From CAZPXF01 sp964590945 (GTDB lineage: Bacteria; Bacillota; Clostridia; Lachnospirales; Lachnospiraceae), in assembly GCA_964590945.1 (NCBI GenBank), contig CAZPXF010000032.1, positions 1-22,520 of the forward strand: a stretch of 22,520 nucleotides of DNA, in the 5' to 3' direction. Below the pieces are notes generated by a model, which worked only from the letters and a program-made list of their open reading frames with translations, did no database searches and was not told the origin of the DNA. The translations under genes were made by a program, and so were the position numbers. Below are positions 7,172-13,916 of this stretch, piece by piece (within the stretch, counting starts at the first letter, position 1; every line of letters begins with the position of its first letter).

Positions 7172-9454
7172 ATGCGGGTAGTAAACCAGCCGGTCCGCAA
7201 GGTGGACGCAATGCAGCTTGTGACGGGCAAGCCTGTTTATACGGAGGATCTGGCGCCGAAGGATTGTCTGACCGTCAAAATTCTCAGAAGTCCTTACGCC
7301 AATGCGGTGATCAAAGAGATTCATACGGCGGCAGCCATGAAGGTTCCGGGGATCGAGGCGGTATTTACCTATGAGGACGTACCGCAGGAGCGTTTCACGA
7401 TCGCCGGACAGACGTATCCGGAGATGAGTCCTCACGATCATCTGATTTTAGATGCGCATGTTCGCTATGTCGGCGATGCGGTGGCGATCGTTGCGGGAGA
7501 AAGTGAGGCTGCGGTCGATAAGGCGATGAAGCTGATCAAGGTGCAGTATGATGTGCTGGAGCCGCTTCTGGATTTCCGCAAGGCGAAGGATCATCCGATC
7601 CTGGTGCATCCGGAGGAGGACTGGCATCAGCTTGTGGAATGCGGGGGAAACCCGAAGCGCAATCTTGTGTACGAGGAAGTGACGGAGGACGGCGATCTGG
7701 AAGCGGCGTTTTCCGAGTGCGATTACATTGTGGAGGAGACTTATCATACGCAGGCGAACCAGCAGGCGATGATGGAGACGTTCCGTGCGTTCTGCTATAT
7801 GGATGCTTACGGAAGGCTGAACTGTGTGGCGGCCACGCAGATCACGTTCCATGTGAGACGTATTCTCGCCCACGCACTGCAGATTCCGAAAAACAAGGTG
7901 CGTGTGATCAAGCCGAGGATCGGCGGCGGCTTTGGCGCGAAGCAGACGGCTGTCGTGGAGGTCTATCCGGCGTTTGTAACCTGGAAGACAGGAAAACCGT
8001 CCAAAATCGTGTACAGCCGCTATGAATCGCAGATCGCGTCCAGTCCGCGCCATGAGATGGAGATTCATGTGAAAGTCGGCGCGACGAAAGACGGAATCAT
8101 AAATGCCATCAGTCTTGATACGCTGTCCAACACAGGAGCCTATGGCGAACATGGGCCGACAACGGTCGGTCTGTCCGGGCATAAATCGATCCCGCTCTAC
8201 GGGAAGACAAAGGCCTTTCATTTTGGGGCGACGGTTGTCTATACGAATGTCATGGATGCAGGGGCGTACCGCGGGTATGGTGCGACGCAGGGTATTTTCG
8301 CACTGGAATCCGCAGTCAATGAGCTGTGCCATAAGATGGGCAGGGATCCGGCAAAGATCCGCGCCATAAACCTGGTAAAAGAAGGGGCGGTCATGCCGGC
8401 ATATTACAACGAGCGGAACGAAAGCTGCGCGCTGGACCGCTGTCTTATAAGGTGCAAGGAAATGATGCACTGGGACGAGAAATACCCCTGCCGGGATATG
8501 GGAAATGGAAAAGTGCGTGCAGTCGGTATGAGCCTTGCCATGCAGGGATCTTCGATCGCCAACTGTGATACAGCCGGCGTCAATATCCGCCTGACGGATG
8601 ACGGAACGTACAATCTGATGATCGGCGCTTCGGATATGGGAACAGGGTGCGATACGATCCTTACGCAGATTGCGGCGGAATGTCTGGATTGCGAGATGGA
8701 AAATATCAGTGTCCACGGCGTAGATACGGACGTCTCCCCATATGATTCCGGTTCTTATGCATCCAGTACGACATATCTGACCGGACAGGCGACGGTGCTG
8801 GCATGTCAGGAGCTTCGCAAAAAGATGCTTGAGAGGGCGGCGAAGCATATGGATCTTGCGGCGAAGGATATCGATTTCGACGGAAAGACATTTTATCAGG
8901 TCAACGGAGAAAAGTCCCTGAGTCTCTGCGAACTTGGCAATCTGACTCAGGGAATGAATGATGAGGGACCGCTTTTTGCTGCGACGCAGCACTCCTCCCA
9001 AAGCTCGCCGCCGCCGTACATGGTCGGCATGGCAGAGATCGAGCTGGATAAGGAGACGGGTAAGATCGAACTGATCGAATTTGACGCGGTCGTAGACTGC
9101 GGAACCCCGGTGAATCCGGCGCTTGCACGCGTTCAGGTGGAGGGCGGCATTGTGCAGGGTATCGGTATGACGATGTTTGAAAATGTTGTTTATAATGAGA
9201 AGGGAAAATGCGGCAGCAATTCCTTTATGCAGTACAAGATCCCGTCCCGTCTGGATGTGCAGAATATCCATGTGGAATTTGAGAGCAGCTATGAGCCGAA
9301 GGGGCCGTTTGGGGCAAAATCCATCGGAGAGATCGTCATCAATACGCCGTCCGGCGCGATCACAGATGCAATCTACAACGCATGTAAAGTCCGCATCCGT
9401 GAGCTTCCGGCGACGTCGGAGAAAATCTATTTTGGAATGCAGGAGCCTGGGTAG
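7172..9454 (+). CDS. xdhA: Xanthine dehydrogenase-family molybdopterin-binding subunit
   Basis: This 760-residue protein is the large catalytic subunit that hydroxylates an N-heterocycle such as hypoxanthine or xanthine at a molybdopterin centre. GGGFGAKQ at residues 251-258 and AYRGYGATQG from residue 365 are cofactor-binding loops. GAKSIGE places the catalytic glutamate of the family at Glu720. GSYASSTTYLTGQA and QHSSQSSPPPYMVGMAEIELD are also conserved parts. Length is typical of a separate Mo subunit. AYRGYG and the yqeC gene in the same operon point to the selenium-dependent branch of the family, but selenium there is bound to the cofactor and is not encoded as selenocysteine, so the reading frame gives no proof. 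GGGGGAGGCGTAGA upstream of the ATG supports the start. A long antisense open frame opposite this gene is a codon-bias shadow. Confidence 0.93.
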   Translation: MRVVNQPVRKVDAMQLVTGKPVYTEDLAPKDCLTVKILRSPYANAVIKEIHTAAAMKVPGIEAVFTYEDVPQERFTIAGQTYPEMSPHDHLILDAHVRYVGDAVAIVAGESEAAVDKAMKLIKVQYDVLEPLLDFRKAKDHPILVHPEEDWHQLVECGGNPKRNLVYEEVTEDGDLEAAFSECDYIVEETYHTQANQQAMMETFRAFCYMDAYGRLNCVAATQITFHVRRILAHALQIPKNKVRVIKPRIGGGFGAKQTAVVEVYPAFVTWKTGKPSKIVYSRYESQIASSPRHEMEIHVKVGATKDGIINAISLDTLSNTGAYGEHGPTTVGLSGHKSIPLYGKTKAFHFGATVVYTNVMDAGAYRGYGATQGIFALESAVNELCHKMGRDPAKIRAINLVKEGAVMPAYYNERNESCALDRCLIRCKEMMHWDEKYPCRDMGNGKVRAVGMSLAMQGSSIANCDTAGVNIRLTDDGTYNLMIGASDMGTGCDTILTQIAAECLDCEMENISVHGVDTDVSPYDSGSYASSTTYLTGQATVLACQELRKKMLERAAKHMDLAAKDIDFDGKTFYQVNGEKSLSLCELGNLTQGMNDEGPLFAATQHSSQSSPPPYMVGMAEIELDKETGKIELIEFDAVVDCGTPVNPALARVQVEGGIVQGIGMTMFENVVYNEKGKCGSNSFMQYKIPSRLDVQNIHVEFESSYEPKGPFGAKSIGEIVINTPSGAITDAIYNACKVRIRELPATSEKIYFGMQEPG

Positions 9455-9490
9455 GAGAGAAAAGATGCGGTATATATAGCCGGAATGAAC

Positions 9491-9524
9491 AAAGCGCGGA
9501 TATGGAAAACGTATCCGCGCTTTT
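9491..9524. terminator. Bidirectional terminator between xdhA and bioB
   Basis: AAAGCGCGGATA (9491-9502) and TATCCGCGCTTTT (9512-9524) form a perfect 12-bp stem with a 9-base loop. The A-run on one side and T-run on the other let it stop transcription from both converging genes. Confidence 0.9.
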
Positions 9525-9533
9525 GTCGATATT

Positions 9534-10505
9534 CTACGCCGATTCTATTTCGTAAGTGAATCCGGCGTCCGTGATAGTTTTGATCGTGTCAGAGATGCCT
9601 TGTCCCCCTGCGGTGAGATAGCCGGAGGCGAAAATAGAATCAACAACACTCAGGAGCTTCTTTTCCTCGCCCTTGAAATAGACTTCGCGTCCTGCGGCGC
9701 ACCGGATATCTGATCTGGGAACCAGAAGCCTTGCAAGACAGAGAACCTTCATGCAATAGGAGGTGGTGAGGGAAGAGATATCCGCATTTTCCAGCGGCGT
9801 GCCCGGGATTGGGAGCAGAAAGTTGATCGGCAGAGCTTCCGGCTGGATCTCGCGCAGCTCCAGAAGCATATCCACAACATCCTCCCGGCTTTCCCCCATA
9901 CCGATGATGCCGCCGCTGCATATCTCAAATCCGAGCCGCTGAAGCATATGTATATTCTCTACGCGCTGGTCAAAGGTGTGCGTGGTACAGATGTTGGCGT
10001 AGTAGGATCGGCTGCTGTTCAGATTGTGGTTGATCCGGTCAAGTCCGGCATCCCTCAGCATCCGCGCCTGCTTCTCCGTCAAAAACCCGATGGAACAGCA
10101 AAGGTGAGTACCCTTTTCCTTCATGACCCGGATGCGCTTCGCAAGCTCTTCGATCTCTGCGTCTGTAAATTTCATTCCGCTCAGTCCGATGCAGTGCCGG
10201 GACAGATGGTTTTCATTGACAAATTCATTGTCCTGATAAAGCTTTTCGTCATCCACCCATTTGTACTTATCGATCCTGGCTTCGGAACGGCAGGACTGGG
10301 CGCAATAGGCGCAGTCCTGCGAGCAGTTGCCGCTGCGGGCATTGGTCAGAATGTGGATGCTGACGTGATTGCCCTTATATTTTCTGCGGAGCTTTTCCGC
10401 GCGGGAGATCAGTGCATCCAGCTCATCATCCGGGGTATTCAGAATCTCGATCGCTTCCGCGCGGGAGAGGACCGGATCGTCAGTTGTTTGTAATTCAGAA
10501 ATCAT
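9534..10505 (-). CDS. bioB: Biotin synthase
   Basis: This 323-residue radical S-adenosylmethionine enzyme inserts sulfur into dethiobiotin, the last step of biotin synthesis. The radical-SAM cluster ligands Cys61, Cys65 and Cys68 (CSQDCAYC) are in place. Other family stretches are CCSIGFLTEKQARMLRDAGLDRINHNLNSS, CSGGIIGMGESREDVVDMLLEL and LPINFLLPIPGTPLE. ARLLVPRSDIRCAAGREVYFKG contains the arginine associated with the second Fe-S cluster. The length is normal. The ATG has AGAAGGTAG upstream. No other biotin genes are adjacent, so the cell either makes dethiobiotin from genes elsewhere or salvages it. Its promoter overlaps a BirA-type operator, which indicates repression by biotin. Confidence 0.95.
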   Translation of the reverse strand: MISELQTTDDPVLSRAEAIEILNTPDDELDALISRAEKLRRKYKGNHVSIHILTNARSGNCSQDCAYCAQSCRSEARIDKYKWVDDEKLYQDNEFVNENHLSRHCIGLSGMKFTDAEIEELAKRIRVMKEKGTHLCCSIGFLTEKQARMLRDAGLDRINHNLNSSRSYYANICTTHTFDQRVENIHMLQRLGFEICSGGIIGMGESREDVVDMLLELREIQPEALPINFLLPIPGTPLENADISSLTTSYCMKVLCLARLLVPRSDIRCAAGREVYFKGEEKKLLSVVDSIFASGYLTAGGQGISDTIKTITDAGFTYEIESA

Positions 10506-10532
10506 AATGCTACCTTCTTTGATTTTTTTTAA

Positions 10533-10561
10533 ATAGTAGCATGGAAAACTTACAGTGTCAA
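10533..10561 (-). promoter_or_regulatory. bioB promoter
   Basis: Read on the minus strand, TTGACA (10556-10561) and TACTAT (10533-10538) are separated by 17 bases, close to the sigma-A consensus. The start point would lie some 20 bases before the bioB ATG. The -35 box falls inside the BirA-type operator. Confidence 0.8.
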
Positions 10562-10585
10562 CCGAACAGAGAATAAAGTTTACAA
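10555..10585 (-). promoter_or_regulatory. BirA-type biotin operator
   Basis: On the minus strand the half-sites TTGTAAAC and GTTGACAC are separated by 15 bases. They are inverted repeats of each other at 6 of 8 positions. This matches the known layout of sites for BirA, the biotin ligase that also acts as repressor (TTGTAAAC-type arms with a spacer near 15). The right arm covers the bioB -35 box, so BirA bound to biotinyl-AMP would block RNA polymerase. Confidence 0.8.
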
Positions 10586-10642
10586 TTTGCAGCGTACATA
10601 CGGTGCGGCAGATGAGTGAAATGAAAGTGGAAGCGCCGCGAC

Positions 10643-10744
10643 CTATACAAAGATCATCGCAAAATAAAGAATTACGATGCCGGCTCCAACAGCAGCGCCG
10701 GCAAGCAGATCTTTGAAGGTTTTGATAAAAAACGATTTGTTCAT
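10643..10744 (-). CDS. Small single-helix membrane protein, 33 residues
   Basis: Translation from the ATG at 10744 (minus strand) gives MNKSFFIKTFKDLLAGAAVG and then a hydrophobic stretch ending ILYFAMIFV before a TAG stop. There is a very strong ribosome binding site (AAAGGAGGAGA, about nine bases before the ATG). The product has a basic N-terminus and one predicted membrane helix at residues about 14-33, so it should sit in the membrane with its N-terminus inside. I do not recognise a family. A TATAAT lies about 80 bases upstream, making this an independent unit, possibly reading on toward bioB, as no terminator is visible after its stop. Its shortness explains why standard calls would omit it. 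Confidence 0.65.
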   Translation of the reverse strand: MNKSFFIKTFKDLLAGAAVGAGIVILYFAMIFV

Positions 10745-10821
10745 AATGGTGTTCTCCTCCTTTAATAGCTGTGTCTGTAAGATCGAGGTCTGAACCGGAG
10801 CGTCACCGGCTCTGTATCTAT

Positions 10822-10827
10822 ATTATA
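10822..10827 (-). promoter_or_regulatory. Possible -10 box for the 33-residue membrane protein gene
   Basis: A perfect TATAAT reads on the minus strand, but the -35 region 17 bases upstream (CATTAT) is poor. An inverted repeat GTAC-N8-GTAC (10839-10854) lies over that -35 region and could be an operator. The transcript would carry a GAGCCGG/CCGGTTC hairpin in its leader. Confidence 0.4.
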
Positions 10828-10878
10828 AAATAAGAAATGTACGAATAATGGTACAGGAAAAAAGAATCGAAAAAATAT

Positions 10879-10907
10879 TTTGATTCTATTCTAAAGTATG
10901 ATATAAT
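10879..10907 (+). promoter_or_regulatory. thrC promoter
   Basis: TTTGAT (10879-10884) and a perfect TATAAT (10902-10907) are 17 bases apart, leaving a leader of about 95 bases before the thrC ATG. The inverted repeat AGAATC-N13-GATTCT (10863-10887) overlaps the -35 box and could be a regulator site. Confidence 0.7.
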
Positions 10908-11008
10908 GACGTGCGTGAATATGTATGCGACAGACGGCCATATGTTTTTTGCAGATGACGCATCGGAGTATTTCCTTTGCGGAAGATGGGGAAAGAAAGG
11001 AAGTAACC

Positions 11009-12499
11009 ATGGAATTATTATATAACAGTACAAGAAATTCAGAGAAGAAGGTAACTGCTTCACAGGCAATACTGAAAGGACTTGCTGAGGACGGCGGCCT
11101 GTTTGTGCCGGAATATATCCCGGCTCTTGCTGTACCGATGGATCAGTTGAAGGATATGTCGTATCAGGAGGTTGCCTGTGAAGTTATGAAGCTGTTCCTG
11201 ACAGACTTTACAGAGGAGGAGTTAAAGCATTGCATCAACAGCGCTTATGATTCCAAATTTGATACGGAGGAGATCGCTCCGCTTACATATGCAGACCATG
11301 CATATTTCCTTGAACTGTATCATGGACGTACGATCGCATTTAAGGATATGGCGCTTTCTATTTTGCCGCATCTTCTGATCACATCTGCGAAGAAGAATAA
11401 GGTAAAAAACGAAATTGTGATCCTGACGGCAACATCCGGCGATACCGGAAAGGCGGCGCTGGCTGGATTTGCAGATGTGAAGGGTACGAAGATCATTGTC
11501 TTTTACCCGAAGGACGGCGTAAGCAAGGTGCAGGAGCTTCAGATGCTGACGCAGAAGGGTGATAATACATCTGTTGTGGGAATCCACGGTAATTTTGACC
11601 AGGCCCAGAGCGGCGTGAAGGCGATGTTTGAGGATCAGGCTCTTGCGGGGGATATGGATGCAGCAGGATTGCAGTTTTCCTCCGCCAATTCCATCAATAT
11701 CGGACGCCTTGTGCCGCAGGTTGTCTATTATGTATATGCATATGCAAGGCTTCTTGCCAATGGGGAGATCCGGGACGGCGAGAAGATCAATGTGACAGTT
11801 CCGACAGGGAACTTCGGCAATATTCTGGCAGCTTACTATGCGAAACAGATGGGCGTGCCGATCGACAAGCTGATCTGCGCATCCAATGAAAATAAAGTCC
11901 TGTATGATTTCTTCCGGACAGGAACCTATGACAGGAACAGGGAATTCATCCTGACAACATCCCCGTCCATGGATATCCTGATCTCCAGCAATCTGGAACG
12001 TCTGATCTATGCCCTGACCGGAAAGGATGATAAAAAGAATTCAGAGCTGATGCAGAATCTGAAGGAATCCGGCGTCTATGAGATTTCTGAAGAAATGAAG
12101 GCTGGTCTTTCGGATTTTGTCGGCGGCTATGCTTCCGAGGAGGAAACACATCAGAGTATTCATGATATCTATGCATCTACAGGCTATGTGATCGACACAC
12201 ATACGGCGGTCGCAGCTTCTGTGTACAGGGCATACCGGGAGGAATCCGGCGATGAAAAGAAGACGGTCATTGCCTCCACTGCAAGTCCGTATAAATTTGC
12301 AAGAAGCGTTATGACATCCATCGACCCGGCTTATGATAAGCTGGAGGAGTTCGATCTGATCGATGAGCTTAAAAAGGTATCCGGCACGAGGATCCCGGAT
12401 GCGATCGAGGAGATCCGCGACGCCGATATCCGCCATAACCGTATCTGCGAGGCCGATGCAATGGAGGCGGAAGTGCGCGACATTCTCGGAATCCAGTAA
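11009..12499 (+). CDS. thrC: Threonine synthase
   Basis: This 496-residue pyridoxal phosphate enzyme converts O-phosphohomoserine to threonine and phosphate. The N-terminus (LLYNSTRNSEKKVTASQAILKGLAEDGGLFVPE) is the typical start of the long ThrC class. Lys112 in GRTIAFKDMALS is the expected Schiff-base lysine. ILTATSGDTGKAALAGF and VTVPTGNFGNILAAYYAKQMG are phosphate-binding and cofactor loops. The length fits the long (about 490-residue) form. I placed the start at ATG 11009, behind GAAAGGAAG. An in-frame ATG at 10925 would add 28 residues outside the family and sits only about 18 bases after the -10 box. It stands alone; no homoserine dehydrogenase or kinase gene is adjacent. Confidence 0.94.
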   Translation: MELLYNSTRNSEKKVTASQAILKGLAEDGGLFVPEYIPALAVPMDQLKDMSYQEVACEVMKLFLTDFTEEELKHCINSAYDSKFDTEEIAPLTYADHAYFLELYHGRTIAFKDMALSILPHLLITSAKKNKVKNEIVILTATSGDTGKAALAGFADVKGTKIIVFYPKDGVSKVQELQMLTQKGDNTSVVGIHGNFDQAQSGVKAMFEDQALAGDMDAAGLQFSSANSINIGRLVPQVVYYVYAYARLLANGEIRDGEKINVTVPTGNFGNILAAYYAKQMGVPIDKLICASNENKVLYDFFRTGTYDRNREFILTTSPSMDILISSNLERLIYALTGKDDKKNSELMQNLKESGVYEISEEMKAGLSDFVGGYASEEETHQSIHDIYASTGYVIDTHTAVAASVYRAYREESGDEKKTVIASTASPYKFARSVMTSIDPAYDKLEEFDLIDELKKVSGTRIPDAIEEIRDADIRHNRICEADAMEAEVRDILGIQ

Positions 12500-12590
12500 T
12501 TTGCCGCCACGGTTGGGAGGAGGAAATTTTTTTTGAAATCCTCTTGCATATTTCGGACAAATCATATAGACTATAGTACGGAAGAGCAGA

Positions 12591-12638
12591 AGCGCTTGCG
12601 ATTATATTTTTCGGAATATATTTGTAGGTGCTTTTTTT
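12591..12638 (+). terminator. Strong hairpin with T-tract between thrC and yitT
   Basis: The arm starting AGCGCTTGCGA (12591) pairs with the arm ending GTAGGTGCT (12632) through about 18 pairs, with one T-T mismatch. A TATATT/AATATA top is closed by a UUCG-type loop, and seven T residues follow (12632-12638). Several pairs are G-U and only work in the plus-strand RNA. It should terminate thrC transcripts. As no convincing promoter lies between it and the next gene, it may instead act as an attenuator for yitT. Confidence 0.8.
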
Positions 12639-12691
12639 AAAGAATATTCAGGCGTGCCTGCGCCGACTAACATTTTTGGAGGTGGGAGATT

Positions 12692-13549
12692 ATGAAAAAC
12701 AAAAGTAAGATGAAATCACTTGCATTTGACATTTCTATTGATATCGCAGGAGGATTTTTGATCGCAGTCGGAATTTATAATTTTGCAGCCAACGCAGAAT
12801 TTCCAATGACGGGAATCAGCGGAATCGCATTGATCTTTTACCAGCTGTTTGGATTGCCGATCGGCGGAATGTCCATGGTTATGAATATTCCGATCGCAAT
12901 CGGATGCTTTAAGATACTCGGGAGAGATTTTTTTGTCCGGTCGGTCAGGACAATCATCATTGGATCCGTAATACAGGATTTCGTGGTGCCTTTGCTTCCG
13001 GTGTATTCCGGCGATCGGATGCTCGCGGCAATCTGCACGGGCATATTTACCGGAGTGGGATACGGGCTGATTTATAAGAATGGCACGTCCACAGGCGGCA
13101 TCGATTTTATCACGATGTCAATACGCGCCTTAAAGCCGCATATTTCACTGGGTAAAATCAATTTTATATTCGATTCCTCGATCGTATTGATTGGCGGAGC
13201 GATCTACCAGAATGTGGACGGAATTATCTACGGAGTGATCATCAGCTACATCCTCTCGACAGCTGTAGATAAGCTGGTGTACGGTATTGACGCCGGGAAA
13301 ATGATACTGATAGTTACCGATCGAGCGGAAGAGATCGCACAGATGATCGGGGAACTTACAGATCGCGGCTGTACTTTCCTGAAAGGAGAGGGAAGCTATT
13401 CCGGAAATGAAAAAAAGGTTGTTATGTGTGCCTGCAGCAATAAGGAGATGTATATCGTGCGGAAGATGGTAAGAAACATGGATCCGACGGCATTTACGGT
13501 TATCATGGAATCCAGTGAAGTTGTCGGAGAAGGATTTAAGGATGAGTAA
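12692..13549 (+). CDS. YitT-family membrane protein (DUF161 plus DUF2179)
   Basis: This 285-residue protein is a YitT-family integral membrane protein. Residues about 10-200 hold five to six hydrophobic helices with family landmarks NFAANAEFPMTGISGIALI, GLPIGGMSMVMNIPIA and YKNGTSTGGIDFI. Residues about 205-280 form the soluble C-terminal DUF2179 domain (GKMILIVTDRAEEIAQMIGEL ... KKVVMCACSNKEMYIVRKMV). The biochemical role of the family is unknown; transport has been suggested. The ATG at 12692 follows GGAGGTGGGA. Firmicutes usually carry several paralogues, so the gene should not be named yitT in a strict sense. It is followed by its own terminator-like hairpin. Confidence 0.88.
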   Translation: MKNKSKMKSLAFDISIDIAGGFLIAVGIYNFAANAEFPMTGISGIALIFYQLFGLPIGGMSMVMNIPIAIGCFKILGRDFFVRSVRTIIIGSVIQDFVVPLLPVYSGDRMLAAICTGIFTGVGYGLIYKNGTSTGGIDFITMSIRALKPHISLGKINFIFDSSIVLIGGAIYQNVDGIIYGVIISYILSTAVDKLVYGIDAGKMILIVTDRAEEIAQMIGELTDRGCTFLKGEGSYSGNEKKVVMCACSNKEMYIVRKMVRNMDPTAFTVIMESSEVVGEGFKDE

Positions 13550-13553
13550 ATGT

Positions 13554-13608
13554 TACCATTAGCGCCCGGCCAATACGATAAGGCGCCGCATCTTAAGATG
13601 GTATTTTT
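13554..13608 (+). terminator. Probable terminator after the YitT-family gene
   Basis: TACCAT (13554-13559) pairs with ATGGTA (13598-13603). Inside, GCGCC pairs with GGCGC, and five T residues follow (13604-13608). The hairpin is long and interrupted, so efficiency is uncertain, but it sits five bases after the stop codon. Confidence 0.6.
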
Positions 13609-13629
13609 CACCAAATAAGTTTGAAATGA

Positions 13630-13658
13630 TTGAAAAACAGCACAAATGGGAATATAAT
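13630..13658 (+). promoter_or_regulatory. Consensus promoter of the 6S RNA gene
   Basis: TTGAAA (13630-13635) and TATAAT (13653-13658) are exactly 17 bases apart. Transcription would begin near 13665, which is also where the closing stem of the RNA begins. Confidence 0.82.
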
Positions 13659-13664
13659 AATATC

Positions 13665-13843
13665 AAAGCCTGAAATGTGCGATACTTCTGTATTTTTGAA
13701 CCTACAAAACTTTAAACGGGATTCCTATATCTCTGTAATATGTCAGGCCGCCGGGAATGTAGCGGAAGGCAGAAAAGCAGATGCGGTTACCCACCTGGCG
13801 GATAGCTAGGAGTCAAAAAACAGAAAACGGCATTTTGGGTTTC
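13665..13843 (+). ncRNA. ssrS: Probable 6S RNA
   Basis: 6S RNA binds the sigma-A RNA polymerase holoenzyme as an open-promoter mimic and dampens transcription in slow growth. This roughly 179-base stretch contains no credible gene and folds as a long rod. Bases 13665-13677 pair with CATTTTGGGTTT (13831-13842) through 12 pairs with one bulged G. Further in, TTTTTGA...CTA pairs with TAG..TCAAAAA (about 13696-13820), and CAGG/CCGCC near 13744-13752 pairs with the ACCTGGCGG segment near 13793-13801. The rest forms an open central region. Length, rod shape, own strong promoter and my recollection of similar Lachnospiraceae 6S sequences agree. Exact ends are inferred from promoter and stem. The alternative is another structured housekeeping or regulatory RNA. 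Confidence 0.72.
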
Positions 13844-13844
13844 A

Positions 13845-13881
13845 GCATAAAGGCGGTTGCATAATGCAGCCGCCTTTATGC
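13845..13881 (+). terminator. Hairpin terminator after the 6S RNA, ahead of the SpoIID-type gene
   Basis: GCATAAAGGCGG (13845-13856) pairs perfectly with CCGCCTTTATGC (13870-13881), and TTGCA/TGCAG extends the stem to about 17 pairs. The T-run is weak (TTTATG), so it may act more as a 3' end or processing stem than as a tight terminator. Confidence 0.65.
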
Positions 13882-13916
13882 ATACATTGAAGAGAAGATG
13901 GACAAAGAGGTAGAAA

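Noticed and set aside
7448..9271. 607-codon open frame antisense to the molybdenum subunit gene
   Set aside because: It lies wholly opposite a clear xdhA with intact motifs, has no family features and is rich in His, Arg, Ile and Cys, as expected from reading codon-biased DNA backwards.
7172..9454. Selenocysteine codon in the hydroxylase because of the yqeC link
   Set aside because: The frame has no in-frame TGA. In this enzyme class selenium is bound to the molybdenum cofactor and is not inserted as selenocysteine.
10925..11008. Upstream start for thrC adding 28 residues
   Set aside because: The ATG at 10925 is too close to the -10 box to have a good ribosome binding site, and the extra residues are not part of the family; ATG 11009 has GAAAGGAAG in front.
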